Shown here: one piece after another, positions 42,003 through 50,867 of the stretch
Layout of the letters: the number at the start of each line of letters is the position of its first letter
Position numbering within the stretch: position 1 is the first letter of the stretch
Assembly (NCBI GenBank): GCA_018828585.1
Contig: JAHJVW010000012.1
Span: forward strand, 48,770-112,769
Reading direction: 5' to 3'
Source of the DNA: Bacteroidota bacterium
GTDB taxonomy: Bacteria; Bacteroidota; Bacteroidia; Sphingobacteriales; Sphingobacteriaceae
Length of the DNA stretch: 64,000 nt
Position numbers and translations under genes: made by a program
The notes under the pieces: generated by a model
The model's input: the letters and a program-made list of their open reading frames with translations, nothing else
The model's database searches: none
What the model was told of the DNA's origin: nothing

Positions 42003-42350
42003 CTAATTTTTATTAATGAAACCATCAATTTCAGATTTTAATTTGGGTAGGTGATTAATCAGAATTGACCAAATATTTTCATCGGAGATATTATCATATG
42101 CATGAATAACTTGATTTCTTAAACTGATAATCGCTTTTGCATGAGTTATTTTTTCAGAAAAAGAAGGATTTCTTTTTAAAATCCTATTCACAGCCTCACC
42201 AATTATTTCAAGATTTCTTTCAACTGCTCTTTTAAGCATTAAGTTTTCCTTATAATTCTTGAATATTTTATCTTCTTGTTCAAAGTAACTATCAATTTCA
42301 TCAAGCGATAATTTAATATCAAAAAGCCATTTTAGAATTTTTTCATCCAT
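42003..42350 (-). CDS. HepT-like HEPN ribonuclease toxin
   Basis: The 115-residue helical protein carries the HEPN active-site motif R78-x4-H83-x-Y85 in SLRNQVIHAYDNI. Such toxins cut RNA and are kept silent when the partner MntA adds AMP groups to the active-site tyrosine. It overlaps the MntA gene by 8 bases, which links the two in translation. The motif is intact, so the toxin should be active. Confidence 0.9.
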   Translation of the reverse strand: MDEKILKWLFDIKLSLDEIDSYFEQEDKIFKNYKENLMLKRAVERNLEIIGEAVNRILKRNPSFSEKITHAKAIISLRNQVIHAYDNISDENIWSILINHLPKLKSEIDGFINKN

Positions 42351-42642
42351 AAACCAATTGCTTAGAATTATTGATAGACTTAATTAAGATTGGATTTTTT
42401 AAAGCTTGTTCTTCTAGTAGGTCTACGTCACGCCCCAATAATATTTTTAGCTTTTCTTTAAGATTGATGTAATTATCGAAATAGTCGAACAATTCTATTT
42501 TTTTAAACTTGACCAATAAATCAATATCACTTTTCGAGTTGAAATTTGAAGTTACAGCCGAACCAAAAAGATACATTTTTTCAACGCTATGAATTTCGCA
42601 CAGCATTTTTAAATCAACTACTTTATTGGCTAAAATTTCCAT
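42343..42642 (-). CDS. MntA-like nucleotidyltransferase antitoxin
   Basis: The 99-residue minimal nucleotidyltransferase has YLFGSAVTSNFNSKSDIDLL, with G27-S28 and D39-x-D41 as the metal-binding GS...DxD signature. It should modify and block the HepT toxin encoded downstream. No operator could be identified. Confidence 0.9.
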   Translation of the reverse strand: MEILANKVVDLKMLCEIHSVEKMYLFGSAVTSNFNSKSDIDLLVKFKKIELFDYFDNYINLKEKLKILLGRDVDLLEEQALKNPILIKSINNSKQLVYG

Positions 42643-42702
42643 GTTACAAAATTAAAGGTTTAGTTATCAGAAACCTAATTAACTTATAGAAGTGAAAAAT
42701 AT

Positions 42703-43497
42703 TTAAACCGCCACTGCCCCCTTTATATGTGGATGCGGTTTGTAACCTACCAATTCAAAATCTTCAAAATTAAAGCTAAAAATATCTTTTACTGCAGGAT
42801 TGATTTTCATGGTGGGCAAAGGACGTGAGTCTCTACTCAGCTGTAATCGAGTTTGCTCTAAATGGTTATTGTATAAATGCGCATCGCCCAAGGTATGTAC
42901 AAAATCTCCAGGTTGCAAACCGCAAACTTGCGCCACCATCATGGTTAATAAGGCATAAGATGCGATATTGAACGGTACACCTAAGAAAACATCAGCACTA
43001 CGTTGATATAACTGACAGCTTAATTTTCCATCAGCAACATAAAACTGAAAGAAACTATGACATGGAGGTAAAGCCATATTTTCAATTTCGGCAACATTCC
43101 ATGCGGATACAATGATTCTTCTGGAGTCGGGGTTATTTTTGATTTGATGGATGATATTAGATATCTGATCAATGTGCTTTCCATCAGGTGTTGGCCACGA
43201 TCTCCATTGTGAGCCGTAAACTGGGCCTAAATTTCCATCTGCATCCGCCCATTCGTCCCAAATTTTTACACCATTTTCTTTTAGGTAACTGATATTTGTA
43301 TCACCACTTAAAAACCAAATGAGCTCGTGAATAATAGATTTAAGGTGCAGTTTTTTAGTTGTTACCATCGGGAAACCATCTGCTAAATTAAAACGCATCT
43401 GATAACCGAAGACGCTAATGGTTCCTGTTCCTGTTCGGTCATGTTTTTGAGTGCCGTTTTCTAAAACGTGACTCATTAAATCTAAATATTGCTTCAT
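42703..43497 (-). CDS. thyA: Thymidylate synthase
   Basis: The 264-residue ThyA makes dTMP from dUMP using methylenetetrahydrofolate. It has the catalytic cysteine in [13 protein letters not shown], the [20 protein letters not shown] block, and [12 protein letters not shown]. It is the first gene of the group followed by mntA-hepT and folA. Confidence 0.96.
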   Translation of the reverse strand: MKQYLDLMSHVLENGTQKHDRTGTGTISVFGYQMRFNLADGFPMVTTKKLHLKSIIHELIWFLSGDTNISYLKENGVKIWDEWADADGNLGPVYGSQWRSWPTPDGKHIDQISNIIHQIKNNPDSRRIIVSAWNVAEIENMALPPCHSFFQFYVADGKLSCQLYQRSADVFLGVPFNIASYALLTMMVAQVCGLQPGDFVHTLGDAHLYNNHLEQTRLQLSRDSRPLPTMKINPAVKDIFSFNFEDFELVGYKPHPHIKGAVAV

Positions 43498-43530
43498 ATC
43501 GGTTTGTCTCTGCTACAAATTAAATTAATC

Positions 43531-43538
43531 TATATTTG
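43531..43538 (+). promoter_or_regulatory. -7 promoter box of ispE
   Basis: TATATTTG matches TAnnTTTG and lies 41 bases before the ispE ATG. Confidence 0.55.
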
Positions 43539-43579
43539 CTATCCTATTAATGTGCAAAACTCCTAATTGTTAATTATTG

Positions 43580-44383
43580 ATGATTACCTTTCCTAACGCG
43601 AAGATCAATATCGGGTTAAAAATCACCAGCCGCCGTTCAGATGGTTATCATAACCTCGAAACCATATTCTACCCAGTCCAGATTAAAGATGCTTTAGAAG
43701 TCATCGAAGCCGCTGAGATGAGCTTTGAAACTTCAGGAATAGAAATTCCAGGTCATGCGAACGAAAACTTGTGTTTACAAGCTTATGATTTATTAAGGAA
43801 AGATTTCGATTTACCCAATATTAAAATTCACCTACACAAGCAAATACCAATTGGAGCTGGTTTGGGTGGTGGTTCTGCTGATGCTGCCTTCTTTATCAAA
43901 TTAATTAATGAAAGATTTCAGCTTTCGCTAGATGTGGAAACAATGCAGAACTATTGTAGAAAATTGGGTGCAGATTGTGCTTTTTTTATCGAAAACAAAC
44001 CGTTGTTTGCCTATGAAAAAGGGGACGTTTTTGAAGAGATTTTCTTGGATTTATCTAATTATCATTTGGCTTTGGTGATGCCACCTGTTTATGTTTCTAC
44101 CGGAGAAGCTTACCGAGGAGTGAAGCCACATCAACCCCAACAATCTTTAAAAGAATTAATTCAATTGCCTTTGGAGGAGTGGCAAGGGAAGATCAACAAT
44201 GATTTCGAGGGACATATTTTAAGGAGTAATCCACAAATAAGAGGAGTAAAAGCAGCTTTATCAGAAGCAGGAGCTTTGTTTGCATTGATGAGTGGGAGCG
44301 GGGCTGCTGTTTATGGAATATTTAATGAGCCTGTTGATTTGAGCTATTTGGAAAAGGATAATTTGGTTTTTAGTGGGATTTGA
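43580..44383 (+). CDS. ispE: 4-diphosphocytidyl-2-C-methyl-D-erythritol kinase
   Basis: The 267-residue GHMP kinase acts in the MEP isoprenoid pathway. The start MITFPNAKINIGLKITSRRSDGYH, the ATP loop PIGAGLGGGSADAAFF and the C-terminal MSGSGAAVYGIF are diagnostic. I use the ATG at 43580, since the TTG directly before it is not needed. It is divergent from thyA. Confidence 0.94.
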   Translation: MITFPNAKINIGLKITSRRSDGYHNLETIFYPVQIKDALEVIEAAEMSFETSGIEIPGHANENLCLQAYDLLRKDFDLPNIKIHLHKQIPIGAGLGGGSADAAFFIKLINERFQLSLDVETMQNYCRKLGADCAFFIENKPLFAYEKGDVFEEIFLDLSNYHLALVMPPVYVSTGEAYRGVKPHQPQQSLKELIQLPLEEWQGKINNDFEGHILRSNPQIRGVKAALSEAGALFALMSGSGAAVYGIFNEPVDLSYLEKDNLVFSGI

Positions 44384-44510
44384 TTTTGACATCTAATCAA
44401 GCCAACTGATGAAAATCGTTTATCTTAAATTCCGCCTTGGCGATTGCGGCAGATTTGAATTAGCCTAAGCAATAACATTAAAAGCAATCGGCGCAGCGGA
44501 GAGTTTTTTT

Positions 44511-44542
44511 GTTTACTTTTTTAGCGGAAAAAAAAGTGAAAC
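44511..44542. repeat. AT-rich imperfect inverted repeat between ispE and the glycosyltransferase gene
   Basis: GTTTACTTTTTT and AAAAAAAAGTGAAAC pair around AGCGG. This TTTGTTTACTTTTTT...GCGGAAAAAAAAGTGAA form is, from memory, a common intergenic repeat in this group of bacteria. The rest of 44384-44599 holds no gene. Confidence 0.55.
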
Positions 44543-44599
44543 CCGCGGTAGCGAAAACGTTAATGTTTGCAATATCTTATAAAATCAAATAAAGTAAAA

Positions 44600-45853
44600 A
44601 TGAAATCCATCAGAAATATACTCATTATAGGAACTGTTTTTCCAGAGCCAAATTCGTCTGCTGCAGGCAGCAGGATGATGCAAATCATCAAAACTTTTCA
44701 GAATCAAAAATGGGATATCACTTTTGCCAGTGCCGCTGCTGATAGTGAATTTATGGTGGATTTAATTTCCTTAGGAATAGATAAAGTGAGCATCAAATTA
44801 AACGATGCTAGTTTTGATGAATTCGTTAAAAACTTAAATCCTGATTTGGTTTTGTTTGATCGGTTTATGACTGAAGAGCAGTTTAGTTGGCGAGTTTCAG
44901 AAAATTGCCCGGATGCAATAAAGGTTTTGGATACCGAAGATTTACATTGTTTGCGAGCTGCTCGCCAAAAAGCTTTCAAAGAAAAAAGAGAATTTCTATT
45001 AGAGGACATTATTCTGGAAGATTTAGCTAAAAGAGAAATTGCTAGTATTTTAAGATGCGATTTATCTTTGATTATATCTTCTTTTGAAATGAGAGTACTA
45101 ACTCAGCAGTTTAAGATTGATGGATCTTTATTGCTTTACCTACCGTTCATGCTTCCGCAGATTTCTGCTGAAGAACAACAAAAATGGCTTGGTTTTGAAG
45201 CAAGAGAAAATTTTGTTTCAATTGGTAATTTCCTTCATGAGCCTAATTATCAAGCGATCATTTTTTTGAAAAACGAAATTTGGCCGCTCATCAGAAAAAA
45301 ATTGCCTGAAGCTCAAATTCATATTTATGGCGCTTACACATCAGAAAAAGTAAATCAACTCCACAAGCCAAAGGAAGGTTTCATAGTTAAAGGAAGGGCA
45401 AATGATGTAAAAGAAATCATGGGTAAAGCAAGAGTTTGTTTAGCGCCTTTGGTTTTTGGAGCAGGCTTAAAAGGAAAGTTGATTGATGCTATGCTAAGTG
45501 GAACGCCAAACGTAACTACACCTATTGGAGCTGAAGGAATGCATGACGGTTTACCTTATTGTGGATTTGTAGCTTCACAACCTAAAGATTTTGCTGACGA
45601 TGCAGTGAAATTATATAGTAATTCATCTGTTTGGGAGAAATTTCCTTCAAGAGGTGCGGATATCATCAACCAAAATTTCAATGAAATTTCTGAAAATAAA
45701 AAGCTCATTGATGATTTAAAGGATCTAAAAATCAATTTAGTTGCTCATCGGAAATATAATTTTTTAGGCTCGATGCTTCAATATCACACGTCAAATAGTT
45801 TTAAGTATTTATCCAAATGGATAGAGGAGAAAAATAAGGTTGTTAAAGAATAA
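44600..45853 (+). CDS. Glycosyltransferase, GT4/GT1-like
   Basis: I start at the ATG at 44600 (MKSIRNILIIGTVFPEPNSS, 417 residues); a longer frame to 44567 has no better start. The C-terminal half (IGNFLHEPNYQAIIFLKNEI, AQIHIYGAYTSEK, GAGLKGKLIDAMLSGTPNVTTPIGAEGM) is the nucleotide-sugar-binding domain of a GT-B enzyme. Donor and acceptor are unknown. It ends with an 11-base overlap on the opposite-strand DUF2254 gene. Confidence 0.85.
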   Translation: MKSIRNILIIGTVFPEPNSSAAGSRMMQIIKTFQNQKWDITFASAAADSEFMVDLISLGIDKVSIKLNDASFDEFVKNLNPDLVLFDRFMTEEQFSWRVSENCPDAIKVLDTEDLHCLRAARQKAFKEKREFLLEDIILEDLAKREIASILRCDLSLIISSFEMRVLTQQFKIDGSLLLYLPFMLPQISAEEQQKWLGFEARENFVSIGNFLHEPNYQAIIFLKNEIWPLIRKKLPEAQIHIYGAYTSEKVNQLHKPKEGFIVKGRANDVKEIMGKARVCLAPLVFGAGLKGKLIDAMLSGTPNVTTPIGAEGMHDGLPYCGFVASQPKDFADDAVKLYSNSSVWEKFPSRGADIINQNFNEISENKKLIDDLKDLKINLVAHRKYNFLGSMLQYHTSNSFKYLSKWIEEKNKVVKE

Positions 45854-47069
45854 ATTCATTATTCTTACTGTATTCCTTTACTTTATTTAAGAGCTTTTCG
45901 ACAGTTACATTAGGATGATTGGTGGCTAATTGTGATAAAAGTAGTTGCATTTTCTGTTGAATCATTCTGTCATCTTTACCATAATTCCAAATAGGGATAA
46001 TGGTGTCTAAAAAAATATTCTCGAAGGTTAACTCACTTAATATGACAAAGGCTTTTGATGATTTATCTCTTAAAATGGTTTTAGGAAAATGCTGAATTCT
46101 GAAAGTATAAAGTTCAAATAACGACCTTAGACTAATAATGGCCGTGGCGGGGTCATTAATGCCAGGGCTTAGTGCCTTAATTGCGACTTCTGTTAATTGT
46201 CTAAAGCCGTAAAAATAGTTTTCCTCGATTGATTCACTCTCGTGGATATAAAGATAATTTAACAATTCTTTATTTAAATCTTCATGCAACACCTTACTTA
46301 TCTCAGCTATAGGACTGCCTTTTAATAGGGTAGTTCCCGGAGTTGGAATAACATGTACCAGACAGTTGTTTTCTTTACAAAAACGTATTATTCCATTTTC
46401 CTCACAGCGTTCATAGATACCTGATTTATGACTGAATATTTTTATTCCATTTTCAATTTTAATTTCTGTTGAAGATTCTTCGGTTTTTAAGCAATTCGAC
46501 TTCATCACCTCTAAAGTATTATCAAAAATTCTTCTTATAATCACTTCATATTTAACCGACTGAGTGATATAATGTAAAAAATAAATGAATAAGAAAATAT
46601 CAAAGATGGTGAAAACGATGAGTAAATAAATACTTAATGAAGGTATATATAAACCAGAATCAATATCACGAATAGTACTTAATAGAAAGAATGCATACAC
46701 AATTGTTCCAATATAAATACCTAGTACAATTTGCTGAAATCGGTTACCAATCAATTTGTCTAAAACCCGATTGCTCATTTGAGAGGCAGCCTGGTTTAGC
46801 ACAATCATGACCATCGAAAAACTAAATACTGTAAGTGAAATAATACCAGCAGCAATAGCAGAGATGATGCTTCTAGCGGTAGATGCATCTTTAATATTTA
46901 ACCAAGAGACACTAGATTTTATATTTTTCCCCTGAATAGAGAAATCCAAGCCAAGCATGAAAATGGCGACAATTAAAAATAACAGGCCAATTAAAGCTGG
47001 ATAAAACGAGATGCTATTGATGATTTTTTGATACCGAATCTGAAACCAGACTTTTATTCTACTGAACAT
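45843..47069 (-). CDS. DUF2254-type membrane protein
   Basis: The 408-residue protein has about four N-terminal transmembrane helices (ALIGLLFLIVAIFMLGL, IISAIAAGIISLTVFSF, QIVLGIYIGTIVYAFF, LLIVFTIFDIFLFIYFL), then a cytoplasmic part with the family block TEVAIKALSPGINDPATAI near residue 290. The role of the family is unknown. Confidence 0.85.
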   Translation of the reverse strand: MFSRIKVWFQIRYQKIINSISFYPALIGLLFLIVAIFMLGLDFSIQGKNIKSSVSWLNIKDASTARSIISAIAAGIISLTVFSFSMVMIVLNQAASQMSNRVLDKLIGNRFQQIVLGIYIGTIVYAFFLLSTIRDIDSGLYIPSLSIYLLIVFTIFDIFLFIYFLHYITQSVKYEVIIRRIFDNTLEVMKSNCLKTEESSTEIKIENGIKIFSHKSGIYERCEENGIIRFCKENNCLVHVIPTPGTTLLKGSPIAEISKVLHEDLNKELLNYLYIHESESIEENYFYGFRQLTEVAIKALSPGINDPATAIISLRSLFELYTFRIQHFPKTILRDKSSKAFVILSELTFENIFLDTIIPIWNYGKDDRMIQQKMQLLLSQLATNHPNVTVEKLLNKVKEYSKNNEFIL

Positions 47070-47149
47070 ATTTTGCTCTATTTAAGAAATGCTTTTCGGA
47101 TAAAGCAAATATTGACCCAAAATATATTAAAAAGGTTGTTAATCTAATT

Positions 47150-47914
47150 TCAATATTTATCTACATCTAAATTTTGGATTTGAACCCTATAGGTTTTTGG
47201 TAAAATGATGTTTCTGAAAGTATGATGTAGTTCCATCGTCTTGATGATTTTGTAGGAAGCTAAAATCGGCTTAAGCCAAATGAAATCAGTTAGTTTAAGA
47301 AGTTTATTTACAGTTCTAGGGCAAACTAAAGCTTGGGCTTGCTTTAATAATTGAAAGCGAACAAACCCTAAATGCTTTGCATATTGCCGATATAAATCCT
47401 TGGTGAAATTACTACAGATTAAATCGTTTTGAAGATGCGTTTTTCTTTGTTGTTTCCATTCATTAAAATTGGTAGGTAGATTTTGAATTCCCATTCTTAA
47501 TCCAATCCGATTGAAAACCTCAAATACTTCTTCTTTCTCATGATCTGTTAGTTGTCTTTTCAATACTTCATAAGAACTGATCGAATAATCAATTAACATA
47601 AAAAGCACATCGCGATAAGCCCAATCTGGTATTTTGGTGCCTCTGCTTTTTTCAACTCCTTGATGTATGGCTGTAATTTGGTCTATTGATTTTAAAGCCG
47701 AATCGTACTCAGAAAATACAATCATTCGAGCGTATTCTACGGTAGAAAATAATCTGCCTAAAGGATCCTTTGGCAATTTGCCGGTGAAGTATAACCAATC
47801 TACAGCTTTGTTCAATGCAAACTCCGCTGAGGCACCAGCGAAAATGAAGAGAATGGTATCGCCATCTCCCCAAATCTCTCTAACTATAGAATTTTTTTGA
47901 ACGAACTCATTCAT
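47150..47914 (-). CDS. MpaB-like oxygenase family protein (DUF2236)
   Basis: The 254-residue helical protein has the family elements GDTILFIFAGASAEFALNKAV, GRLFSTVEYARMIVFSE and ITAIHQGVEKSRGTKIPDWAYRDVLFMLID. MpaB-type proteins are thought to be haem-binding oxygenases. It is followed 5 bases upstream by the DUF2809 gene, which is probably in the same operon. Confidence 0.8.
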   Translation of the reverse strand: MNEFVQKNSIVREIWGDGDTILFIFAGASAEFALNKAVDWLYFTGKLPKDPLGRLFSTVEYARMIVFSEYDSALKSIDQITAIHQGVEKSRGTKIPDWAYRDVLFMLIDYSISSYEVLKRQLTDHEKEEVFEVFNRIGLRMGIQNLPTNFNEWKQQRKTHLQNDLICSNFTKDLYRQYAKHLGFVRFQLLKQAQALVCPRTVNKLLKLTDFIWLKPILASYKIIKTMELHHTFRNIILPKTYRVQIQNLDVDKY

Positions 47915-47919
47915 ATCCT

Positions 47920-48351
47920 TTAAACGAAAAAAACCTGTGATTTGTGATGAACTGAACGCTGTATTTGGTTTTGTATGCGGAGTTTTAATTTTTCAATGAT
48001 GATGACCAACAGTATTCCCAGTGTATACATTAAGAGATCTAACCAAGCGAAATAGGTGCCTAAAATTACTTTAGCGATATAAGAATAGCCCAATCCTAAT
48101 AAGTCGACCCAATGTAGGTATTGCATAAACTCAATAAAATAAGAGAACAGTAATACACCAATTGCAGTATAATATAGTGATGTTTTAAGTAGACTTTTAA
48201 TAAAGCAATAAATCAATATCACCACTAAAAAATCGCCGAAAAAAGGTCTTATGATCGCCTCATGAGTATATCTTTCTATAAATACTTCAATGACAAATAG
48301 TAGTAAAAAGCAAAGGAAATATTTTAAATTAAACTTAAACATGGTTTTCAT
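47920..48351 (-). CDS. DUF2809-like small membrane protein
   Basis: The 143-residue protein has about four transmembrane helices and the family block FSYFIEFMQYLHWVDLLGLG, then ILGTYFAWLDLLMYTLG. Function of the family is unknown. It is probably cotranscribed with the MpaB-like gene, which begins 5 bases after its stop. Confidence 0.8.
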   Translation of the reverse strand: MKTMFKFNLKYFLCFLLLFVIEVFIERYTHEAIIRPFFGDFLVVILIYCFIKSLLKTSLYYTAIGVLLFSYFIEFMQYLHWVDLLGLGYSYIAKVILGTYFAWLDLLMYTLGILLVIIIEKLKLRIQNQIQRSVHHKSQVFFV

Positions 48352-48423
48352 TTTATTGATTTAGATGAAAGTCGTTTATGGTTTGTTTCAAAGGGAGCAA
48401 TTGACTCGCTCCCAAGTTTTAAA

Positions 48424-49812
48424 TTATTCCACCTCTTTTTTAGTCCAATCTATCTTAGCAGAAAGGTACATCAGTACGGCTACTACTACAAATAATGCGA
48501 TACTACCAGATATTAATGCTAAATCCTGTAATTGGATAATTACAAAAATAAATCCGTAAAAAATGCTCAAAATAGTAGTAAATAGAAGGGCTGGTTTGAT
48601 ACTTTTCATTAAAGCTTTAACAAAGCTTCCAATCAACACAATGGTGCTTACGGAGGCAATTAAATAAGCGATGTTGAAACCAACCTGTTCACCAAAGGAT
48701 AGTAATAGGATATAATAAACAATCATGGCAGCACTTATCAATACATATTGCAACAAATGGATTTTTCGTTTTTGGATAAACTCCATAAAGAACAGCGAAA
48801 TAAATGTGAGCATGATAATCAATATTGAATATTTAGCTGTTCGCATTGTTTTTTGATATTGATCAACCGGGAGCATGAATTTGACACCAAACATGCTATC
48901 CGCAATTTGCCCTATAGTTACATCAACTGCTTTATCATTATTTTTTGTAATAATGCGCTTTTCACCTTCCCACTGTTGTGGGTAGGTTCTGTTAAAATAA
49001 GATAAGTTCCATTCAGCTGTAAAGCCATCATCATTGAAGTTTCGGTTATCAGGAGAATATCTTCCAATAAAGCTTGGATTAGGCCAATTTCCTGATAGTT
49101 TGATTTTTGTGTTTTTTCCGATGTGAAGGAAATTTAATTCGTCGCTACCTTTTAAATCCAAAATAAAGTTGAAATCCAATTTAGAAGATTTGATTTGACT
49201 CAAGTCGGGTGATATGGTTAAATTGTGATCAAAAAGATCATCATTTAAAAAATCAGGTTCAACCTCGTAAGTACTATCTGCTAATTTAATTTGAGGGTTA
49301 TTCTTCAAACCTTTCAAATCGCTTAAACCGATAAATACTTTTGCCTTGCTCCAAAGAATTCTTTCTGGATTAATACCAGATTTTTTTAATTCTAAAGCGC
49401 TAAAATTACCTTTCACTTTAATTTGCGAATTGTAAACCACACTCTCAAAAATCCCTCTGTGTAATTTATTTGGTTTCACCACAGCATCCATGTTTAAATT
49501 TTCTGGAAGGATGTGAATGGTTGAAATAACCTCTTTTACAGTTTGTGTTTTACTTTCGACGTTTTCTTTTTCGATAACTGTTTTGGTATAAGGGATTACT
49601 AATACAGGGCCTTCAATGATTTGTTTGCCCGACCAATCATTAGAAATTTCCTGATTGATTTCAGTTTGTCTTTGTTGTCGTTCGTTGATTAAATTTTGGA
49701 TCCAAAAATTTGGGATCAATAAAATCAAGGTTAGAAACCCAATGAGTACTAATTTTAGGATGACTGATTCTCCGAACCAGTTTCCATTTTCTGAGTTTAA
49801 TTCTATTTTCAT
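48424..49812 (-). CDS. creD: Cell envelope integrity protein CreD
   Basis: The 462-residue inner-membrane protein has one N-terminal helix (VLIGFLTLILLIPNFWI), a large extracytoplasmic domain (about 40-310) containing NRTYPQQWEG and VDQYQKTMRTAKYSILI, and four to five C-terminal helices. In E. coli CreD belongs to the CreBC regulon. Here it lies next to a winged-helix regulator and a membrane protein, and its promoter shares an operator with theirs. Confidence 0.9.
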   Translation of the reverse strand: MKIELNSENGNWFGESVILKLVLIGFLTLILLIPNFWIQNLINERQQRQTEINQEISNDWSGKQIIEGPVLVIPYTKTVIEKENVESKTQTVKEVISTIHILPENLNMDAVVKPNKLHRGIFESVVYNSQIKVKGNFSALELKKSGINPERILWSKAKVFIGLSDLKGLKNNPQIKLADSTYEVEPDFLNDDLFDHNLTISPDLSQIKSSKLDFNFILDLKGSDELNFLHIGKNTKIKLSGNWPNPSFIGRYSPDNRNFNDDGFTAEWNLSYFNRTYPQQWEGEKRIITKNNDKAVDVTIGQIADSMFGVKFMLPVDQYQKTMRTAKYSILIIMLTFISLFFMEFIQKRKIHLLQYVLISAAMIVYYILLLSFGEQVGFNIAYLIASVSTIVLIGSFVKALMKSIKPALLFTTILSIFYGFIFVIIQLQDLALISGSIALFVVVAVLMYLSAKIDWTKKEVE

Positions 49813-49828
49813 TTTTAGTGATTAAAAG

Positions 49829-49847
49829 TACTTTGAATTTCAAAGTA
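49829..49847. promoter_or_regulatory. Operator upstream of creD
   Basis: TACTTTG-AATTT-CAAAGTA is a perfect 7-bp inverted repeat, 17 bases upstream of the creD start. A matching site precedes the regulator operon at 50792-50808. Confidence 0.6.
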
Positions 49848-49863
49848 TAAGGTTAAAAAAATA

Positions 49864-50160
49864 TTATTTCTGTTGTTTAATTAAATTTTCTAAAGCCTCC
49901 AAATGCTTTTTAAACGCTTGTTTCCCTAGGAGAGAGGCCGCATATTGTGTATTGGGCTTTCGCCCGATAAAGCTTTTGCTGATGATAATATATTCTTCCT
50001 TTTCCAAAGCTTTTAAATGCGAAGCTAAATTACCATCCGTCACCTCCAACAACTCTTTTAAAGAATTAAAATCATAATACTCATTGGCTACCAACACACT
50101 CATAATTTGTAAGCGTAATCGATTTTCAAATGCTTTATCAAACTGATCGAATATTTTCAC
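49864..50160 (-). CDS. ArsR-like winged-helix regulator
   Basis: The 98-residue protein (FDQFDKAFENRLRLQIMSVL, LLEVTDGNLASHLKALEKEEYI, SFIGRKPNTQYA) is a compact winged-helix repressor. It overlaps the 207-residue membrane-protein gene by 4 bases and lies between that gene and creD. The shared ACTTTG-N5-CAAAGT sites before both transcripts are its likely targets. Confidence 0.85.
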   Translation of the reverse strand: MKIFDQFDKAFENRLRLQIMSVLVANEYYDFNSLKELLEVTDGNLASHLKALEKEEYIIISKSFIGRKPNTQYAASLLGKQAFKKHLEALENLIKQQK

Positions 50161-50780
50161 TGATTGTATTTAAAGTGCATAATGGCACCATATAAAATAT
50201 GTAAAACACCAAAGCCCAAAGCCCAAAATATAATCTCGTAACCGGGTAATAAGGCAGAAAAAAGACCTAGAAATATTTCGCAGAATCCTAACCATTTTAC
50301 ATCAGAAAAAGTGTAAGAGCTTCCAGCAACTAAAGCTAATCCGTAAAAGAGTAAGCTAGAAGGAGCAATTAAGGCAAAATCACCTCTGAAAATTAAAATG
50401 AGTATAAATAATCCTCCGGTGAATAGGGGTATAGCCATATTGAATAGCAATCTACGACTTACTGGATTCCATGAACTTTCTCCTTTTTTGTTTGCTTGAC
50501 GTATGGTTAACCATACTCCGGTTGTAAGCGAAAGAACTAAAACTAGGGTTGCTATAAGGAATAGTTGTAAAATTTTTTCTTGACCAAGATGGAATGACAT
50601 CACTTCTCCAGTATCCCATATATCTGAAGATTTAATAATTTGACAACCCAAATAAGCGCCAATTAAAGCGTAAATACCTGCCATAACGCCAGATAAACCA
50701 CTTAGCGAAATAAATTTGGTAGAACGTTCCATCAAATTTCTGATGGAGCTCAGTTCAGAATAAATATCTTTTTCTTCCAT
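50157..50780 (-). CDS. Membrane protein cotranscribed with the winged-helix regulator
   Basis: The 207-residue protein has five to six hydrophobic segments (FISLSGLSGVMAGIYALIGAY, LFLIATLVLVLSLTTGVWLTI, LLFNMAIPLFTGGLFILIL). No domain name is apparent. Its stop overlaps the regulator start by 4 bases, suggesting it is part of the same envelope-stress unit as creD. Confidence 0.72.
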   Translation of the reverse strand: MEEKDIYSELSSIRNLMERSTKFISLSGLSGVMAGIYALIGAYLGCQIIKSSDIWDTGEVMSFHLGQEKILQLFLIATLVLVLSLTTGVWLTIRQANKKGESSWNPVSRRLLFNMAIPLFTGGLFILILIFRGDFALIAPSSLLFYGLALVAGSSYTFSDVKWLGFCEIFLGLFSALLPGYEIIFWALGFGVLHILYGAIMHFKYNQ

Positions 50781-50791
50781 TTTTTAAAAGA

Positions 50792-50808
50792 ACTTTGTAT
50801 TACAAAGT
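50792..50808. promoter_or_regulatory. Operator upstream of the regulator operon
   Basis: ACTTTGT-ATT-ACAAAGT is a perfect 7-bp inverted repeat, 11 bases upstream of the ATG at 50780. It has the same ACTTTG-N5-CAAAGT core as the creD site at 49829-49847. Confidence 0.6.
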
Positions 50809-50867
50809 AAAATATAAATAATCATTGTTGCAAGCATTTTGAAATATTTTTTTCTCTTGTCTAAAAA

